Source: Hydrogenophaga sp. (GTDB lineage Bacteria; Pseudomonadota; Gammaproteobacteria; Burkholderiales; Burkholderiaceae_C). Taken from it: a stretch of DNA of 64,000 nucleotides. The translations under genes were made by a program, and so were the position numbers. This document shows, in pieces, positions 1 through 9,168 of this stretch. How positions within the stretch are numbered: the stretch's first letter is position 1; the number at the start of each line of letters is the position of its first letter. The notes below the pieces were generated by a model that made no database searches, was not told the origin of the DNA, and worked only from the letters and a program-made list of their open reading frames with translations. The stretch spans positions 82,381 through 146,380 of the forward strand of contig NZ_WVZN01000009.1 of assembly GCF_011772445.1 (NCBI RefSeq). Direction: 5' to 3'.

Positions 1-1
1 G

Positions 2-619
2 GAGCGCGTGGCCCGGCTGGTCCGCGACTATGTGCCCGCGGACCGTCAACGCGCCTCCAACGAGCGCCTGGCCGTCACGCTGCTGCTGACCTATGCGCTG
101 GGCAACGCGGACTGCCACACCAAGAACCTGGGATTTCTCTACACCGGCCTGCAGGACGTGGAGGTGGCGCCCGTCTACGACATGCTCACCATCCTGGCCT
201 ACGACCGCTACGCAGACAACCCGCCGGGCATGTACCTGGATGGTCGCAAACGCTGGGATGCGACCAAGGCCCTGTGGCGCTACCTGCAGCAGCAACTGGG
301 CTTCGAGCCCGCCGCCCAGCGCGCGCTGGTCGACCGCGTGTGCACCGCCGTCGATGCGGTGGTGCCAGATCTCAAGCACCACATCCGTCACACGCCGGGT
401 TTCGCGCCCGTGGGCCTGCGCATGCTGTGGGAGTGGAACGAGGGCATGAAGCGCCTGAGCGAGCGACGCACGTTCGGCTTGGCGGACTGGGTCGAGACCG
501 CGGCATCAGAGGATCTGCCCCGACCGGCACCGGCGGAAAAGTACGCCACGCCCCGACTCGGCGAATCACCGCTGATGGCGCCGCGGCCCCGCAAGCGGCG
601 CGCGCGCCCGGCCTCGTGA
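2..619 (+). CDS. HipA-like serine/threonine kinase, C-terminal part (5' end outside window)
   Basis: The open frame runs into the left edge of the window, so only the C-terminal ~205 residues are seen. They match the C-terminal kinase lobe of HipA-family proteins: a catalytic-loop motif GNADCHTKN (HipA has NGDxHxKN) and, about 20 residues later, APVYDML, equivalent to the metal-binding SPxYD motif. HipA kinases are toxins of type II toxin-antitoxin pairs that phosphorylate tRNA synthetases or other targets; the HipB-type antitoxin would lie to the left. The last ~30 residues are a Pro/Arg-rich tail not typical of HipA. Key catalytic residues are intact in the visible part. Family assignment is firm; the target is unknown. 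Confidence 0.8.
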   Translation, partial: ERVARLVRDYVPADRQRASNERLAVTLLLTYALGNADCHTKNLGFLYTGLQDVEVAPVYDMLTILAYDRYADNPPGMYLDGRKRWDATKALWRYLQQQLGFEPAAQRALVDRVCTAVDAVVPDLKHHIRHTPGFAPVGLRMLWEWNEGMKRLSERRTFGLADWVETAASEDLPRPAPAEKYATPRLGESPLMAPRPRKRRARPAS

Positions 620-676
620 CATAACTTCCGCTTCCCACACAAGGCCCGAGCATTGCTGGGCATGCCCGCAACGCCC

Positions 677-1501
677 TCAGCTCACCACCGCCAGGATCAC
701 GTCCGAAGCCTTGATCAGCGCCGTGGCCTCGGCGCCGGGCGCCAGGCCCAGCTCGGCCACCGCGCCCTGCGGCACCACGGCCACCACCTCGAGGTCGCCG
801 TCGGCGCGCAGCACCACCTCGGCGTTCACCGCGCCGGGCGTGACCGACACCACCTCACCGGCGATGCGGTTGCGCGCCGAGACACGCGCGCCGGCCAGGT
901 CCACCGCCAGCATCACGGCCGATGACTTGATCAGCACGATCACCGCCATCTGCGTGCGCAGCGCCAGCGCTTCGGTGCTGGCGCGCGTGACGGTAGCGGC
1001 CAGGCGCTGACCGCCGGGCAGGGCGACTTCGATGTCGTCGTTCACCGCACCGGCGCGCACCGCCGTGACGGTGCCCAACCACTGGTTGCGTGCGCTGGTC
1101 TTCATGTTGAGCACCTTCAGCAGGGAGAACTCCTGGTCCAGGTCCATCGCGCCCTGTTCGATGAGCCCGAGAAAACGCTGGTGCACCGCGTGCACCTGCC
1201 CGTAACGCGCGATGAGGCGCTGACCGAAGGCGGTGAGCCGGGTGGCGCCGCCGCCCTTGCCACCGACCGCACGCTCCACCACGGGCTGGCTGGCGCGCTG
1301 GTTCATGGTGTCGATGGCGTCCCACGCGGCCTTGTAGCTCATCCCGAAGGCCTTGGCGGCCTGGGTGATGGAGCCGTGCTCGGCCACGGCGCGCAGCAAT
1401 TCGATGCGACCGTGGCCCGCGAGGCTGGCGCCACCGGCCGACAGCCAGAGCGCGCCGTGCACCTCCAGCGGGTTCTTGCTCCTGTGCTTCTTCGTCGCCA
1501 T
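677..1501 (-). CDS. modE: ModE-type molybdate-responsive regulator
   Basis: A 274-residue protein with an N-terminal LysR-like winged helix-turn-helix (about residues 25-90, containing GSITQAAKAFGMSYKAAWD) and two C-terminal Mop/TOBE molybdate-binding repeats (about 130-200 and 205-272, each with a GxVxxVxxGAVNxxV-type core). This is the full ModE layout. ModE bound to molybdate represses modABC. The ATG is preceded by AGGAG at normal distance. It is the last gene of modABC-modE, 40 bases after modC, so it probably regulates its own operon through the palindrome at 3715-3738. Confidence 0.93.
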   Translation of the reverse strand: MATKKHRSKNPLEVHGALWLSAGGASLAGHGRIELLRAVAEHGSITQAAKAFGMSYKAAWDAIDTMNQRASQPVVERAVGGKGGGATRLTAFGQRLIARYGQVHAVHQRFLGLIEQGAMDLDQEFSLLKVLNMKTSARNQWLGTVTAVRAGAVNDDIEVALPGGQRLAATVTRASTEALALRTQMAVIVLIKSSAVMLAVDLAGARVSARNRIAGEVVSVTPGAVNAEVVLRADGDLEVVAVVPQGAVAELGLAPGAEATALIKASDVILAVVS

Positions 1502-1541
1502 CGTGGCTGCTCCTGCGGCTTTCGGGGCCGCGGCGAGGATA

Positions 1542-2231
1542 TCAGCGGTCCTCCAGGGCCCCGCCGCAGGTCACGGTGCGGCCGGCGTCCACGCAGACCA
1601 CCTCCTGGGCGAGGTGGCGCACATCGTCGTCGTCGTGCGTGATCAGCAGCAGCGGCAGTTGCAGCTCGGCCTGCAGGTCCTTCAGTTCATCGCGCAGGCG
1701 CTGGCGCAGGCCCTTGTCCAGGGCGGCGAAGGGTTCGTCCAGCAGCAGCGCCGTGGGCCGGGACACCAGGGCGCGCGCCAGCGCCGTGCGCTGTCGCTGG
1801 CCGCCCGAGATCTGGTGCGGGTGGTGGCCGGCCACGGCGTTCAGGCCGAAGCTGGCGAGCCAGCGGTCCACCTCGGCGTTCGCTTCGTCCCTGGCCGGGT
1901 TGCGCAGGCCCTGGCGCAACGCGAAAGCCACGTTCTGCCGCACCGTGAGGTGCGGGAACAGCGCGTAGTCCTGGAACATGTAGGCCAGGTGGCGCTGCTG
2001 CGCGGTGCTGCGCACGCCGCGTTCGCTGTCGAACAGCACACGGCCGTCCACGGCGACGCGGCCCCGATCGGGCACCAGGATGCCGGCGACCATCTTGAGC
2101 GTCAGCGTCTTGCCCGCGCCCGAGGGACCGAACAGCACCACGCGCTGCGCGGGCGACCGGACGCTCACGTCCAGGTCGAAGCGCGAGTCGCCTTGCCGCA
2201 AGGTCTTCTGCAAGAACAGGTCCCAGATCAC
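1542..2231 (-). CDS. modC: Molybdate ABC transporter ATP-binding protein (short ModC)
   Basis: ATPase of the molybdate importer. Walker A GPSGAGKT (35-42), Q-loop MFQDYALFP, signature ISGGQRQR (141-148), Walker B LLLDE (162-166) and a switch His in ITHD are all present. At 229 residues it is clearly shorter than the ~350-residue E. coli ModC and lacks the C-terminal TOBE/Mop domain, so molybdate sensing by the ATPase itself is probably absent. It starts at GTG with GGGAGA upstream and follows modB after 13 bases. Position between modB and modE supports the molybdate assignment over other ABC ATPases. Confidence 0.9.
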   Translation of the reverse strand: MIWDLFLQKTLRQGDSRFDLDVSVRSPAQRVVLFGPSGAGKTLTLKMVAGILVPDRGRVAVDGRVLFDSERGVRSTAQQRHLAYMFQDYALFPHLTVRQNVAFALRQGLRNPARDEANAEVDRWLASFGLNAVAGHHPHQISGGQRQRTALARALVSRPTALLLDEPFAALDKGLRQRLRDELKDLQAELQLPLLLITHDDDDVRHLAQEVVCVDAGRTVTCGGALEDR

Positions 2232-2244
2232 GGCCGTGTCTCCC

Positions 2245-2916
2245 TCAGCGCGCCGCCACCCGGCCGGGCACCAGTCGGCCGGCGCCCAGCAGCACCGCCA
2301 GGCAGACGATCGAGGTGATCACCACCAGGAAGTTGGCCGTGCCGTCCTGCCCCGCCTGCACCGCCTCGTAGACGGCGATGGAGAGCGTCTGCGTCTTGCC
2401 GACGATGCTGCCCGCCACCATGAGCGTGGCGCCGAACTCGCCCAGCGCGCGCGCGAAGGCCAGCAGCAGCCCGGCGAGGATGCCGCGCCAGGCCAGCGGC
2501 AGCGTCACGCGAAAGAAGATGCCCCATTCGCCGAGCCCCAGCGTGCGCGCCGCGTCTTCGAACTGCGGGTCCACCGTCTCGAAGGCCGCGCGCGCCGCCT
2601 TGAACACCAGCGGGAAGGCCACGAGGGTGGCCGCGATGATGGCCGCCTCCACCGTGAAGATGAGGCGGATGCCGAAGTGCTGCAGCAGCCAGGCGCCCAG
2701 CACGCCCTGGCTGCCGATGACCACCAGCAGGTAGTAGCCCAGCACGGTGGGCGGCATCACCATGGGCAGGGTGAGCGCGGCGTCCACCAGGTCGCGGCCG
2801 GGGAAACGCCCGCGCGCCAGCGCGTAGCCCACCGCCGTGCCCAGCAAGAGGTTGAGCGCGGTGGCCCAGCCCGCCACCTTCAGGGTGAGGACCAGCGGGA
2901 TCCAGGCGTCGGCCAC
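2245..2916 (-). CDS. modB: Molybdate ABC transporter permease
   Basis: A 223-residue inner-membrane permease with about five hydrophobic helices and the BPD_transp_1 coupling region EDAARTLGLGEWGIFFRVTL, which contacts the ATPase. Length and hydropathy fit ModB. The start is GTG (2914-2916), 21 bases after the modA stop, and no better ATG lies upstream in frame. It forms the channel of the ModABC importer with the flanking genes. Confidence 0.92.
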   Translation of the reverse strand: MADAWIPLVLTLKVAGWATALNLLLGTAVGYALARGRFPGRDLVDAALTLPMVMPPTVLGYYLLVVIGSQGVLGAWLLQHFGIRLIFTVEAAIIAATLVAFPLVFKAARAAFETVDPQFEDAARTLGLGEWGIFFRVTLPLAWRGILAGLLLAFARALGEFGATLMVAGSIVGKTQTLSIAVYEAVQAGQDGTANFLVVITSIVCLAVLLGAGRLVPGRVAAR

Positions 2917-2937
2917 GACAGAACCTGCGGCGAGCGT

Positions 2938-3693
2938 TCAGGGCTTGCCGAAGCCGTACTTCGCCAGCACCGCCTGCGCGGGCGGCGTGAACAGGAAGTC
3001 GACGAACTTTTCGCCCATGGCGGCGTTGGGTCCGGCCGGCAGCGGCGCCACAGGGTAAAGGATGGGCTTGGGCGTGGGCACGGTGAGGGCGACCTTGATC
3101 CTGTCGGCCATCAGCGCGGCGTCGGTGGAGTAGACGAAGCCGGCGTCGACCTCGGCGCGCTGCACGTAGTCCAGTGCCTGGCGCACGTTGGTGGCGCCCA
3201 CCACCTTCGGCTCGATGGCGCCCCACAGCCTGGCGCCTTCGAGCACGCCCTTGGTGTAGCGGCCCACGGGCACGCTGGCGGGCAGGCCGATGGCGATCTT
3301 GCCGTAGGCGGGCTGGGTCAGGTCGGCCACCGCCGACGGCACCTTGGTGCTGGCGCCGGGCACGATGACGACTAGGCGGTTGGAGGCGAAGTCGCGCCGC
3401 TGCGCGGGTTTGACGAGGTTCTGCGCCTGGGCCTGGTCCATGGTGTCCTGGTCGGCGCTGGCGAACACGTCGGCCGGCGCGCCCTTGGCGATCTGCTGCA
3501 GCAACACGCCCGAGGCCGCGAAGTTGAGCTGCACCTTGGTGCCTGGGTGTGCCGCCTCGAACAGGGGTGCGATGTCCTTGAAGGCGTTGGTGAGGCTGGC
3601 GGCGGCGGAGACGGTGAGGTCGGCCGCCTGGGCGGCGAAGGAGAGGCCGGCGGCGAGCGCGAGGGCCAGGGTGTGGGTCAGGCGGTTCTGCAT
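2938..3693 (-). CDS. modA: Molybdate-binding periplasmic protein
   Basis: A 251-residue ModA. After a Sec signal peptide ending near AAQAA, the mature part begins DLTVSAAASLTNAFKDI, typical of ModA, and contains the conserved ASADQDTMDQ and VYSTDAALM segments around the oxyanion site. The ATG at 3693 is chosen over an in-frame upstream ATG (3741) because GGAG lies 7 bases before it and because a signal peptide then begins at residue 1. The longer start would also overlap the operator at 3715-3738. First gene of modABC-modE. Confidence 0.92.
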   Translation of the reverse strand: MQNRLTHTLALALAAGLSFAAQAADLTVSAAASLTNAFKDIAPLFEAAHPGTKVQLNFAASGVLLQQIAKGAPADVFASADQDTMDQAQAQNLVKPAQRRDFASNRLVVIVPGASTKVPSAVADLTQPAYGKIAIGLPASVPVGRYTKGVLEGARLWGAIEPKVVGATNVRQALDYVQRAEVDAGFVYSTDAALMADRIKVALTVPTPKPILYPVAPLPAGPNAAMGEKFVDFLFTPPAQAVLAKYGFGKP

Positions 3694-3714
3694 GGGCGTG
3701 CTCCGTGAGGGCTT

Positions 3715-3738
3715 CGCTATATCCAACTGAATATAGCG
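3715..3738. promoter_or_regulatory. ModE-type operator
   Basis: A perfect inverted repeat CGCTATAT-N8-ATATAGCG lies 22 bases upstream of the modA start codon. It closely resembles the E. coli ModE box (CGnTATAT half-sites separated by about eight bases). With modE in the same operon, the site most likely mediates molybdate-dependent repression of modABC-modE. Confidence 0.85.
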
Positions 3739-3774
3739 CATCGTTCACATCGCACGACACTGCGCGTCATCGAC

Positions 3775-3790
3775 GTTCAGTTTCCTGAAC
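3775..3790. promoter_or_regulatory. Candidate upstream activator site of the mrp promoter
   Basis: Perfect palindrome GTTCAG-TTTC-CTGAAC centred about 73 bases upstream of the sigma-54-like -24 element at 3855. NtrC-type activators usually bind such dyads 70-150 bases from the promoter. The candidate binder is the response regulator at 11468-12796. This is inferred from position and symmetry only. Confidence 0.5.
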
Positions 3791-3853
3791 ACGCGCGCGG
3801 CAAGGCCCCGCGCAAGTGCTTGATTCCCAAGGGCAACGCGGCCCTGAACGCGC

Positions 3854-3869
3854 CGGCACGGCGCTTGCG
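3854..3869 (+). promoter_or_regulatory. Sigma-54-type (-24/-12) promoter of first mrp operon
   Basis: The string cGGCACGgcgcTTGCg matches the sigma-54 consensus TGGCACG-N4-TTGCW at the invariant GG (3855-3856) and GC (3867-3868) with the required 10-base gap. Transcription would start near 3880, about 23 bases before the mrpA ATG. No sigma-70-like promoter stands out in this gap. An activator with the GAFTGA loop is encoded just downstream of the operon. Confidence 0.7.
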
Positions 3870-3902
3870 CTGGAACAGGCAGGGACCTCACCCCGCCTGC
3901 CC

Positions 3903-6224
3903 ATGTCGCTCACCCTGTTCGTCTTCACCGCCCTGTTGTCCGCGCCGCTCTTGTGGGCGCTGCTGCGCTGGCGCGCGCCGCTGGCCGCGCTGGCCTGGCT
4001 GCTGCCCGCCGCGCTGTGCGCGGGCTTCGCCAGCCTGCTGCCCGAGGTGCTGGCCAGCGGCGCGCGCGTGGAAGTCACGCCCTGGATCCCCAGCCTGGGC
4101 ATCGCGCTGGCGCTGCGGGCCGACGGCCTGTCGCTGCTGTTCGCGCTGCTGATCACGGGCATCGGCACGTTCATCTTCCTGTACGCGGCGCGCTACCTCG
4201 CGGGGCACGCGGACATCGCGCGCTTCTTCGCGCGGCTTACGCTCTTCATGGGCGCCATGCTGGGGGCTGTGCTGGCCGACGACCTGATCGTGCTGCTGGT
4301 GTTCTGGGAGCTCACCAGCCTGGCGTCCTTCCTGCTGATCGGCTTCACGCCCGAACAGGCGGCCTCGCGCCGCTCGGCGCAGCAGGGCCTGCTGATCACC
4401 GTGGGCGGTGGCCTGGCGCTGCTGGCCGGCGCCATCGTGCTGGGGCAGGCCGCGGGCACGTTCCGGATCTCGGAGATCCTGGCGACGCAGGGCCTGGCCG
4501 CGCATCCGCATGCCGCCTGGGTGATCGCGCTGGTCGCCCTGGGCGCCTTCGCCAAGTCGGCCCAGGTGCCGTTGCACGCCTGGCTGCCCAACGCCATGGT
4601 GGCGCCCACGCCGGTGTCGGCCTTTCTGCATTCGGCCACCATGGTCAAGCTGGGCGTGTACCTGCTGGCGCGCCTGAACCAGGTGGTTGGCGAGCACGCG
4701 CTGTGGACCGGCCTGCTGCTGACGGCGGGCCTGGCCACCATGCTCACTGGCGCGCTGTTGTCGCTGCGCGAGACCGACCTCAAGCGCGTGCTGGCCTACT
4801 CCACCGTGGTGTCGCTCGGCACACTCGTCACGCTGATCGCGCTGCCGCACCCGCTGGCGGCCACGGCCATGGTGGCCTTCCTCATCGTGCACGCGCTGTA
4901 CAAGGCCTGCCTGTTCATGGTGGCGGGCATCGTGGACCACGAGGCCGGCACGCGCGACAGCACGCAGCTCGGCGGCCTGGCGCGGCGCATGCCGCTGACG
5001 GCGGCCACCGCGCTGCTGGCGGGCCTGTCCATGGCCGGCCTGCCGCCCTTCGTGGGCTTCGTGGCGAAGGAGCTGGTGTACGAGGCGCAGCTCAGCGCCA
5101 CCGCCTCGTGGTTGCCGGTGGCCATCGCCATCCTGGCCAATGCGGTGATGGTGGCGGTGGCCGGCGTGGTGACGGTGCGCGCCTTCTGGGGCCCGCTGCG
5201 CCCCACGCCCCTGACGCCGCACGACCCGCCGCTGGCCATGTGGATCGGCCCCGCGCTGCTGGCCGCGCTGGGCCTGCTGCTGGGCCTGGCGCCCGGGCTG
5301 GCCGGCGATCTGGTGCAGGCGGCGGCGAGCGCCGTGGCCGGCCACCCCACCGAGACGACGCTGTCGCTGTGGCACGGCCTCACGCCCATGCTGGCGCTGA
5401 GCGTGTTCACCTTGGCGCTGGGCGTGGCCATCTACCGCGGCTGGAACCGCCTTCACCGCGCACTGGCGGCTCGCGAGGCCATCACCACGCACGGCCCCGA
5501 CGCGGCCTACGACCGCGCCATGGCCGCGCTGCAACGCGTGGCGGTGTGGCAGACGCAGCGCATCCAGTCGGGCAGCCTGCGTCGCTACCTGGGCGCCACG
5601 TTGGCGGTGGTGGGCGGGTCGGTGGGCCTGGCGCTGGTCGCGCGCGACGCGCTGGCCTGGCCGTCGTTGACGGGCGCGCTGTCGCTGTACGCCTTGTTGC
5701 CGGCCCTGCTGTTGCTGGCGGCCTGGGCCGTGGTGCGCGCGCGGGGCTTTCTGCGCGGCATCGTGGCGGCGGGCATGGTGGGCTTCGGGCTGGCGCTGGT
5801 GTTCCTGTTCCACGGCGCGCCGGACCTGGCGTTCACGCAGTTCTCGGTGGAGGCGGTGGCGATCGTGGTGCTGCTGGCGATCGCCGGACGCATGCCCTTC
5901 GCGCGCGAGGATGCGCGCACGGCGCCACAGCGTCGGATGGACGCGGTCATCGCCATCGGTTTCGGCGCGGTGGCCTCGCTGCTGCTGCTGTCGGTGCTGG
6001 CCACACCCTTCGACGAGCGCCTGCCCGACTTCTTCCGCGCCACCAGCGTGCCCGAGGCGCACGGCCGCAACCTGGTGAACGTGATCATCGTGGACTTCCG
6101 CGCACTGGACACGCTGGGCGAGATCACGGTGCTGGCGCTGGCGGCGCTGGCCGCGGCCGCCGCGCTCGCGGGCACGCGGCGATCGCGCGGCACCGTCGAC
6201 AAAGACGGGGAGGGCACCGCATGA
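3903..6224 (+). CDS. mrpA: Mrp Na+/H+ antiporter subunit A (operon 1)
   Basis: A 773-residue polytopic membrane protein. The N-terminal two thirds is an NADH-quinone-oxidoreductase-like antiporter domain, with the TM5 FWELTS motif and the helix [20 protein letters not shown]. The C-terminal part is the MrpA-specific region with [15 protein letters not shown] and [11 protein letters not shown]. MrpA and MrpD are the ion-translocating subunits of the seven-subunit antiporter, giving Na+/alkali resistance. The ATG at 3903 starts directly with a hydrophobic helix; an in-frame ATG at 3816 would add a polar leader and overlap the sigma-54 promoter. MrpB is a separate gene here, unlike operon 2. Confidence 0.93.
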   Translation: MSLTLFVFTALLSAPLLWALLRWRAPLAALAWLLPAALCAGFASLLPEVLASGARVEVTPWIPSLGIALALRADGLSLLFALLITGIGTFIFLYAARYLAGHADIARFFARLTLFMGAMLGAVLADDLIVLLVFWELTSLASFLLIGFTPEQAASRRSAQQGLLITVGGGLALLAGAIVLGQAAGTFRISEILATQGLAAHPHAAWVIALVALGAFAKSAQVPLHAWLPNAMVAPTPVSAFLHSATMVKLGVYLLARLNQVVGEHALWTGLLLTAGLATMLTGALLSLRETDLKRVLAYSTVVSLGTLVTLIALPHPLAATAMVAFLIVHALYKACLFMVAGIVDHEAGTRDSTQLGGLARRMPLTAATALLAGLSMAGLPPFVGFVAKELVYEAQLSATASWLPVAIAILANAVMVAVAGVVTVRAFWGPLRPTPLTPHDPPLAMWIGPALLAALGLLLGLAPGLAGDLVQAAASAVAGHPTETTLSLWHGLTPMLALSVFTLALGVAIYRGWNRLHRALAAREAITTHGPDAAYDRAMAALQRVAVWQTQRIQSGSLRRYLGATLAVVGGSVGLALVARDALAWPSLTGALSLYALLPALLLLAAWAVVRARGFLRGIVAAGMVGFGLALVFLFHGAPDLAFTQFSVEAVAIVVLLAIAGRMPFAREDARTAPQRRMDAVIAIGFGAVASLLLLSVLATPFDERLPDFFRATSVPEAHGRNLVNVIIVDFRALDTLGEITVLALAALAAAAALAGTRRSRGTVDKDGEGTA

Positions 6225-6634
6225 ACTCCCCCATCCTGAACGTGGCCGGACGGATGCTGTTGCCCCTGGCCTTGTTGTTCTCGCTGTACCTGCTCTGGCG
6301 CGGCCACAACGCACCCGGCGGCGGTTTCGTCGGCGGGTTGGTGGCCGCAGCCGGCTTCACCGTGCACGCGCTGCCGCGTGGGCGCGCGGCCCTGTTGAAG
6401 GCGCTGCGCTGGCCGCCCGCCTCGATCGCCGCCGTCGGCCTGCTGCTGGCCCTGGTGTCGGGCGCGCCCGCGCTGTTCCTTCAGACGCCCTTCCTCACCC
6501 ACCAGTGGCAGTTCTGGGACAACGGCCTCGCGCTGGGCACGGCGCTGGTGTTCGACGTGGGGGTCTACCTCTCGGTGCTGGGCGCCGTGTGCGCCTTCGT
6601 GGGCTACTACCTCGGCGAGGAGGCCGATCACTGA
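6221..6634 (+). CDS. mrpB: Mrp antiporter subunit B (operon 1)
   Basis: A 137-residue membrane protein with about four helices and the MrpB signature [15 protein letters not shown] near residue 28. It starts within the mrpA stop (ATGA overlap) and its TGA overlaps the next ATG, so it is translationally coupled. MrpB is a structural subunit next to the MrpA C-terminal helices. In operon 2 the equivalent domain is fused to MrpA. Confidence 0.93.
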   Translation: MNSPILNVAGRMLLPLALLFSLYLLWRGHNAPGGGFVGGLVAAAGFTVHALPRGRAALLKALRWPPASIAAVGLLLALVSGAPALFLQTPFLTHQWQFWDNGLALGTALVFDVGVYLSVLGAVCAFVGYYLGEEADH

Positions 6635-6996
6635 TGGAAACCCTCTACGCCCTGAGCTTCGGCGCGCTGTTGGCCGCCGCCCTGTACCTGCTCATGTCGC
6701 GGCAGCTGCTGCGCATGGTGCTGGGCCTGCTGCTGCTCGGCAACGCGGTGAACCTGGCCATCTTCGTCGCCGGGCGCCTGTCGTCGAACACGCCGCCCCT
6801 GGTGCCCGAAGGCGCGCTGGCCATCGCCACCAGCGCCAACCCACTGCCGCAGGCGCTGATCCTCACGGCCATCGTCATCTCCTTCTCGCTGGTGGCCTAC
6901 ACCGTGGTGCTGTTCGAGCGCGCCCACCGCGCCCTGGGCACGCTGGACCCCGACGCCATGCGCGAGGCCGAGCCGCGCGCGGAGGCCGCGCCGTGA
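6634..6996 (+). CDS. mrpC: Mrp antiporter subunit C (operon 1)
   Basis: A 120-residue NuoK-like protein with three hydrophobic helices and the conserved GLLLLGNAVNLAIF and DPLPQALILTAIVI-type segment (here NPLPQALILTAIVI). The ATG shares its A with the mrpB stop and the gene ends in a GTGA overlap with mrpD. Functions in the membrane arm of the antiporter. Confidence 0.93.
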   Translation: METLYALSFGALLAAALYLLMSRQLLRMVLGLLLLGNAVNLAIFVAGRLSSNTPPLVPEGALAIATSANPLPQALILTAIVISFSLVAYTVVLFERAHRALGTLDPDAMREAEPRAEAAP

Positions 6997-8546
6997 CGCC
7001 GCACCTGCTGCTCACCCTGCCCGTGGCCATTCCCCTGGCCACGCTGGCCCTGTGCGCGCTGCTGCAGTCCAGGCCCGCGTTGCAGCGCGCCGTCAGCCTG
7101 CTGGGCAGCGCCGGCCTGCTCATCGCCAGCGGGCTGCTGCTGAATGCGGTGCTCGACGGCACCGTGCTCGCCACGCAGTTCGGCCAGTGGGCCGCGCCCT
7201 TCGGCATCAGCTTCGTGGCCGACCGCTTCGCCGCCGCCATGGTCGTGATCACCGGCCTGATGGCCGTGGCCGTGTCCGTCTACGCCCTGGCCAGCGGCGC
7301 GAAAGAGCGCGAACGTGCCTGGTTCCACCCGCTGTACCACGGCCTGCTGCTGGGCGTCACCGGCGCCTTCCTCACGGGCGACATCTTCAACCTCTACGTG
7401 TGGTTCGAGATCATGCTCATCGCGTCCTTCGGCCTGCTGGTGCAGGGCGGCACGCGCGCGCAGCTCGACGCCGGCGTGAAGTACGTGGTGCTCAACCTGC
7501 TGGTCACCACGCTGTTCCTGCTGGGCGTGGGCCTGCTTTACGGCCTCACGGGCACGCTGAACATGGCGGACCTGTCGCTCGCGCTGCCCCAGGTGCAGAA
7601 CCAGGGCCTGGTGGGCACGCTGGCGCTGCTGTTCCTGCTGGCTTTCGGCGCCAAGGCCGCGGTGTTCCCGCTGTTCTTCTGGCTGCCGGCCGCGTACCAC
7701 ACGGCCAGCGCGCCGGTGGTGGCCATCTTCGCGGCGCTGCTCACCAAGGTGGGCGTGTACGCCATCCTGCGCTGCTTCACGCTGGTGTTTGGCGGCACGC
7801 TGGACTTCATCGGCCCCATCGTGGGCGTGCTGGCCGCGCTCACCATGGTCACGGGCGTGCTGGGCGCGGCGGCGCACTACGACGTGCGGCGCATCCTGTC
7901 CTTCCACATCATCAGCCAGATCGGCTACATGCTGGTGGGCCTGGCGGTGGCCACGCCGCTGGCCATCGCGGGCGCCGTGCTCTACGTGCTGCACCACATC
8001 GTGGTGAAGGCCAACCTGTTCCTGATCGCGGGCGCGATCCGCCTGGCCGGTGGCTCGTACGAACTCAAGCGCATCGGCGGCCTGCACCGCAGCGCGCCGC
8101 TGCTGGCGCTGCTGTTCGTGGTGCCGGCACTGTCACTCGCCGGGCTGCCGCCGCTGTCGGGCTTCTGGGCCAAGTTCCTGGTGATCAGCTCCAGCCTGGA
8201 GGCCGGCCACGTGGCGCTGGCGGTGGTGGCGCTGGCCGTGGGCGCGCTCACGCTGTACTCCATGCTGAAGATCTGGAACGAGGCCTTCTGGAAGGCGCCA
8301 AGCGAGCTGTCGATGCGCGCCGCGAGCGACTGGCGCGCGCGGGGCGCCACGCGCGCGGCGCTGCTGCTGCCCATCGCCGCGCTGGCCGCCATCACGCTCA
8401 CCATCGGCCTGTGGACGGAGCCCTTCGTGGACTTCTCGATCCGCGCGGCCGAACAGATGCTGGGCCGAGAGGCCTATGTGCAGGCCGTGCTGGGCGCCGC
8501 GCCCGCGCCGGCCATTCCGTCCCTGCCCGAAGGAGCCGCCCCATGA
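6993..8546 (+). CDS. mrpD: Mrp antiporter subunit D (operon 1)
   Basis: A 517-residue NuoN/NuoM-like antiporter subunit with about 14 helices. It has the WFEIML motif on TM5, the lysine-bearing FLLAFGAKAAVFPLFFWLP segment and the HHIVVKANLFLIAG helix. With MrpA it provides a proton or sodium path. It starts at GTG, overlapping the mrpC stop by four bases, and ends in an ATGA overlap with mrpE. Confidence 0.93.
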   Translation: MTPHLLLTLPVAIPLATLALCALLQSRPALQRAVSLLGSAGLLIASGLLLNAVLDGTVLATQFGQWAAPFGISFVADRFAAAMVVITGLMAVAVSVYALASGAKERERAWFHPLYHGLLLGVTGAFLTGDIFNLYVWFEIMLIASFGLLVQGGTRAQLDAGVKYVVLNLLVTTLFLLGVGLLYGLTGTLNMADLSLALPQVQNQGLVGTLALLFLLAFGAKAAVFPLFFWLPAAYHTASAPVVAIFAALLTKVGVYAILRCFTLVFGGTLDFIGPIVGVLAALTMVTGVLGAAAHYDVRRILSFHIISQIGYMLVGLAVATPLAIAGAVLYVLHHIVVKANLFLIAGAIRLAGGSYELKRIGGLHRSAPLLALLFVVPALSLAGLPPLSGFWAKFLVISSSLEAGHVALAVVALAVGALTLYSMLKIWNEAFWKAPSELSMRAASDWRARGATRAALLLPIAALAAITLTIGLWTEPFVDFSIRAAEQMLGREAYVQAVLGAAPAPAIPSLPEGAAP

Positions 8547-8875
8547 CCCTGCTGTTGAACCGCGCCCGCGCCTGGCTGGTGCTGGCCGGCCTGTTCGCGC
8601 GCGAACTCGCGCTGTCGGTGAACGACGTGATCAAGGCCGTCCTCGATCCCTCGCGCGTGCAGCGCAGCGGCATCGTGGCCGTGCCGCTCAGCCTGCGGGG
8701 CGAGACCTCCATCGCGCTGCTGGCCAACCTGGTGACGCTGACCCCGGGCACCACCAGCCTGCACGTGTCGGACGACAAGGGCGTGCTCTACGTGCACGCC
8801 ATGAACCTGGGCGACGACACGGTCGCGCAGATCCAGAGCGGCTTCGAACGCCGCGTGAAGGAGTGCCTGGAATGA
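8543..8875 (+). CDS. mrpE: Mrp antiporter subunit E, short form (operon 1)
   Basis: A 110-residue MrpE. It aligns to the C-terminal part of the 182-residue MrpE of operon 2 (shared VPLxLR, L..LVTLTPGT, VHxxxL segments) but lacks the N-terminal ~70 residues with the first helices. The ATG overlaps the mrpD stop and is preceded by AGGAG, so the short form looks genuine rather than mis-started. Short MrpE/PhaE proteins occur in some Mrp systems. It stays in register with mrpF by ATGA overlap. Confidence 0.85.
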   Translation: MTLLLNRARAWLVLAGLFARELALSVNDVIKAVLDPSRVQRSGIVAVPLSLRGETSIALLANLVTLTPGTTSLHVSDDKGVLYVHAMNLGDDTVAQIQSGFERRVKECLE

Positions 8876-9168
8876 ACGAGACCCTGTTTGACACCGTGCT
8901 GGCGCTCAGCGCGCTGCTGCTGGCCGGCGCCGTGCTGGCCGCGGGTTTGCGCGTCGTGCGCGGGCCGGCCGCCGCCGACCGCGTGATCGCGCTGGACATG
9001 CTGGGGCTGATCGGCGTGGCCGCCGCCGGGCTGGCCGCGCTGGTGGCGGGCGCGCCGGCTTTCGTGGACATCGCCCTGGGCGTGGCGCTGGTGGGCTTCC
9101 TGGCCACCGTGGCCTTCGCGGGCTTCATCGCGCGTGGTGCGCAACACCAGGACAAGGAGCGGTCATGA
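8872..9168 (+). CDS. mrpF: Mrp antiporter subunit F (operon 1)
   Basis: A 98-residue protein with three hydrophobic helices and the MrpF core LRVVRGPAAADRVIALDMLG. ATGA overlaps on both sides couple it to mrpE and mrpG. MrpF is one of the small subunits needed for assembly of the whole antiporter. Confidence 0.92.
   Translation: MNETLFDTVLALSALLLAGAVLAAGLRVVRGPAAADRVIALDMLGLIGVAAAGLAALVAGAPAFVDIALGVALVGFLATVAFAGFIARGAQHQDKERS

Noticed and set aside
3888..6314. Very long open frames on the strand opposite the mrp genes (also 12877-15768, 16298-17761 and others)
   Set aside because: They are Arg/Gln/His-rich shadows caused by high GC at third positions; the plus-strand frames have clear family motifs and coupled starts.
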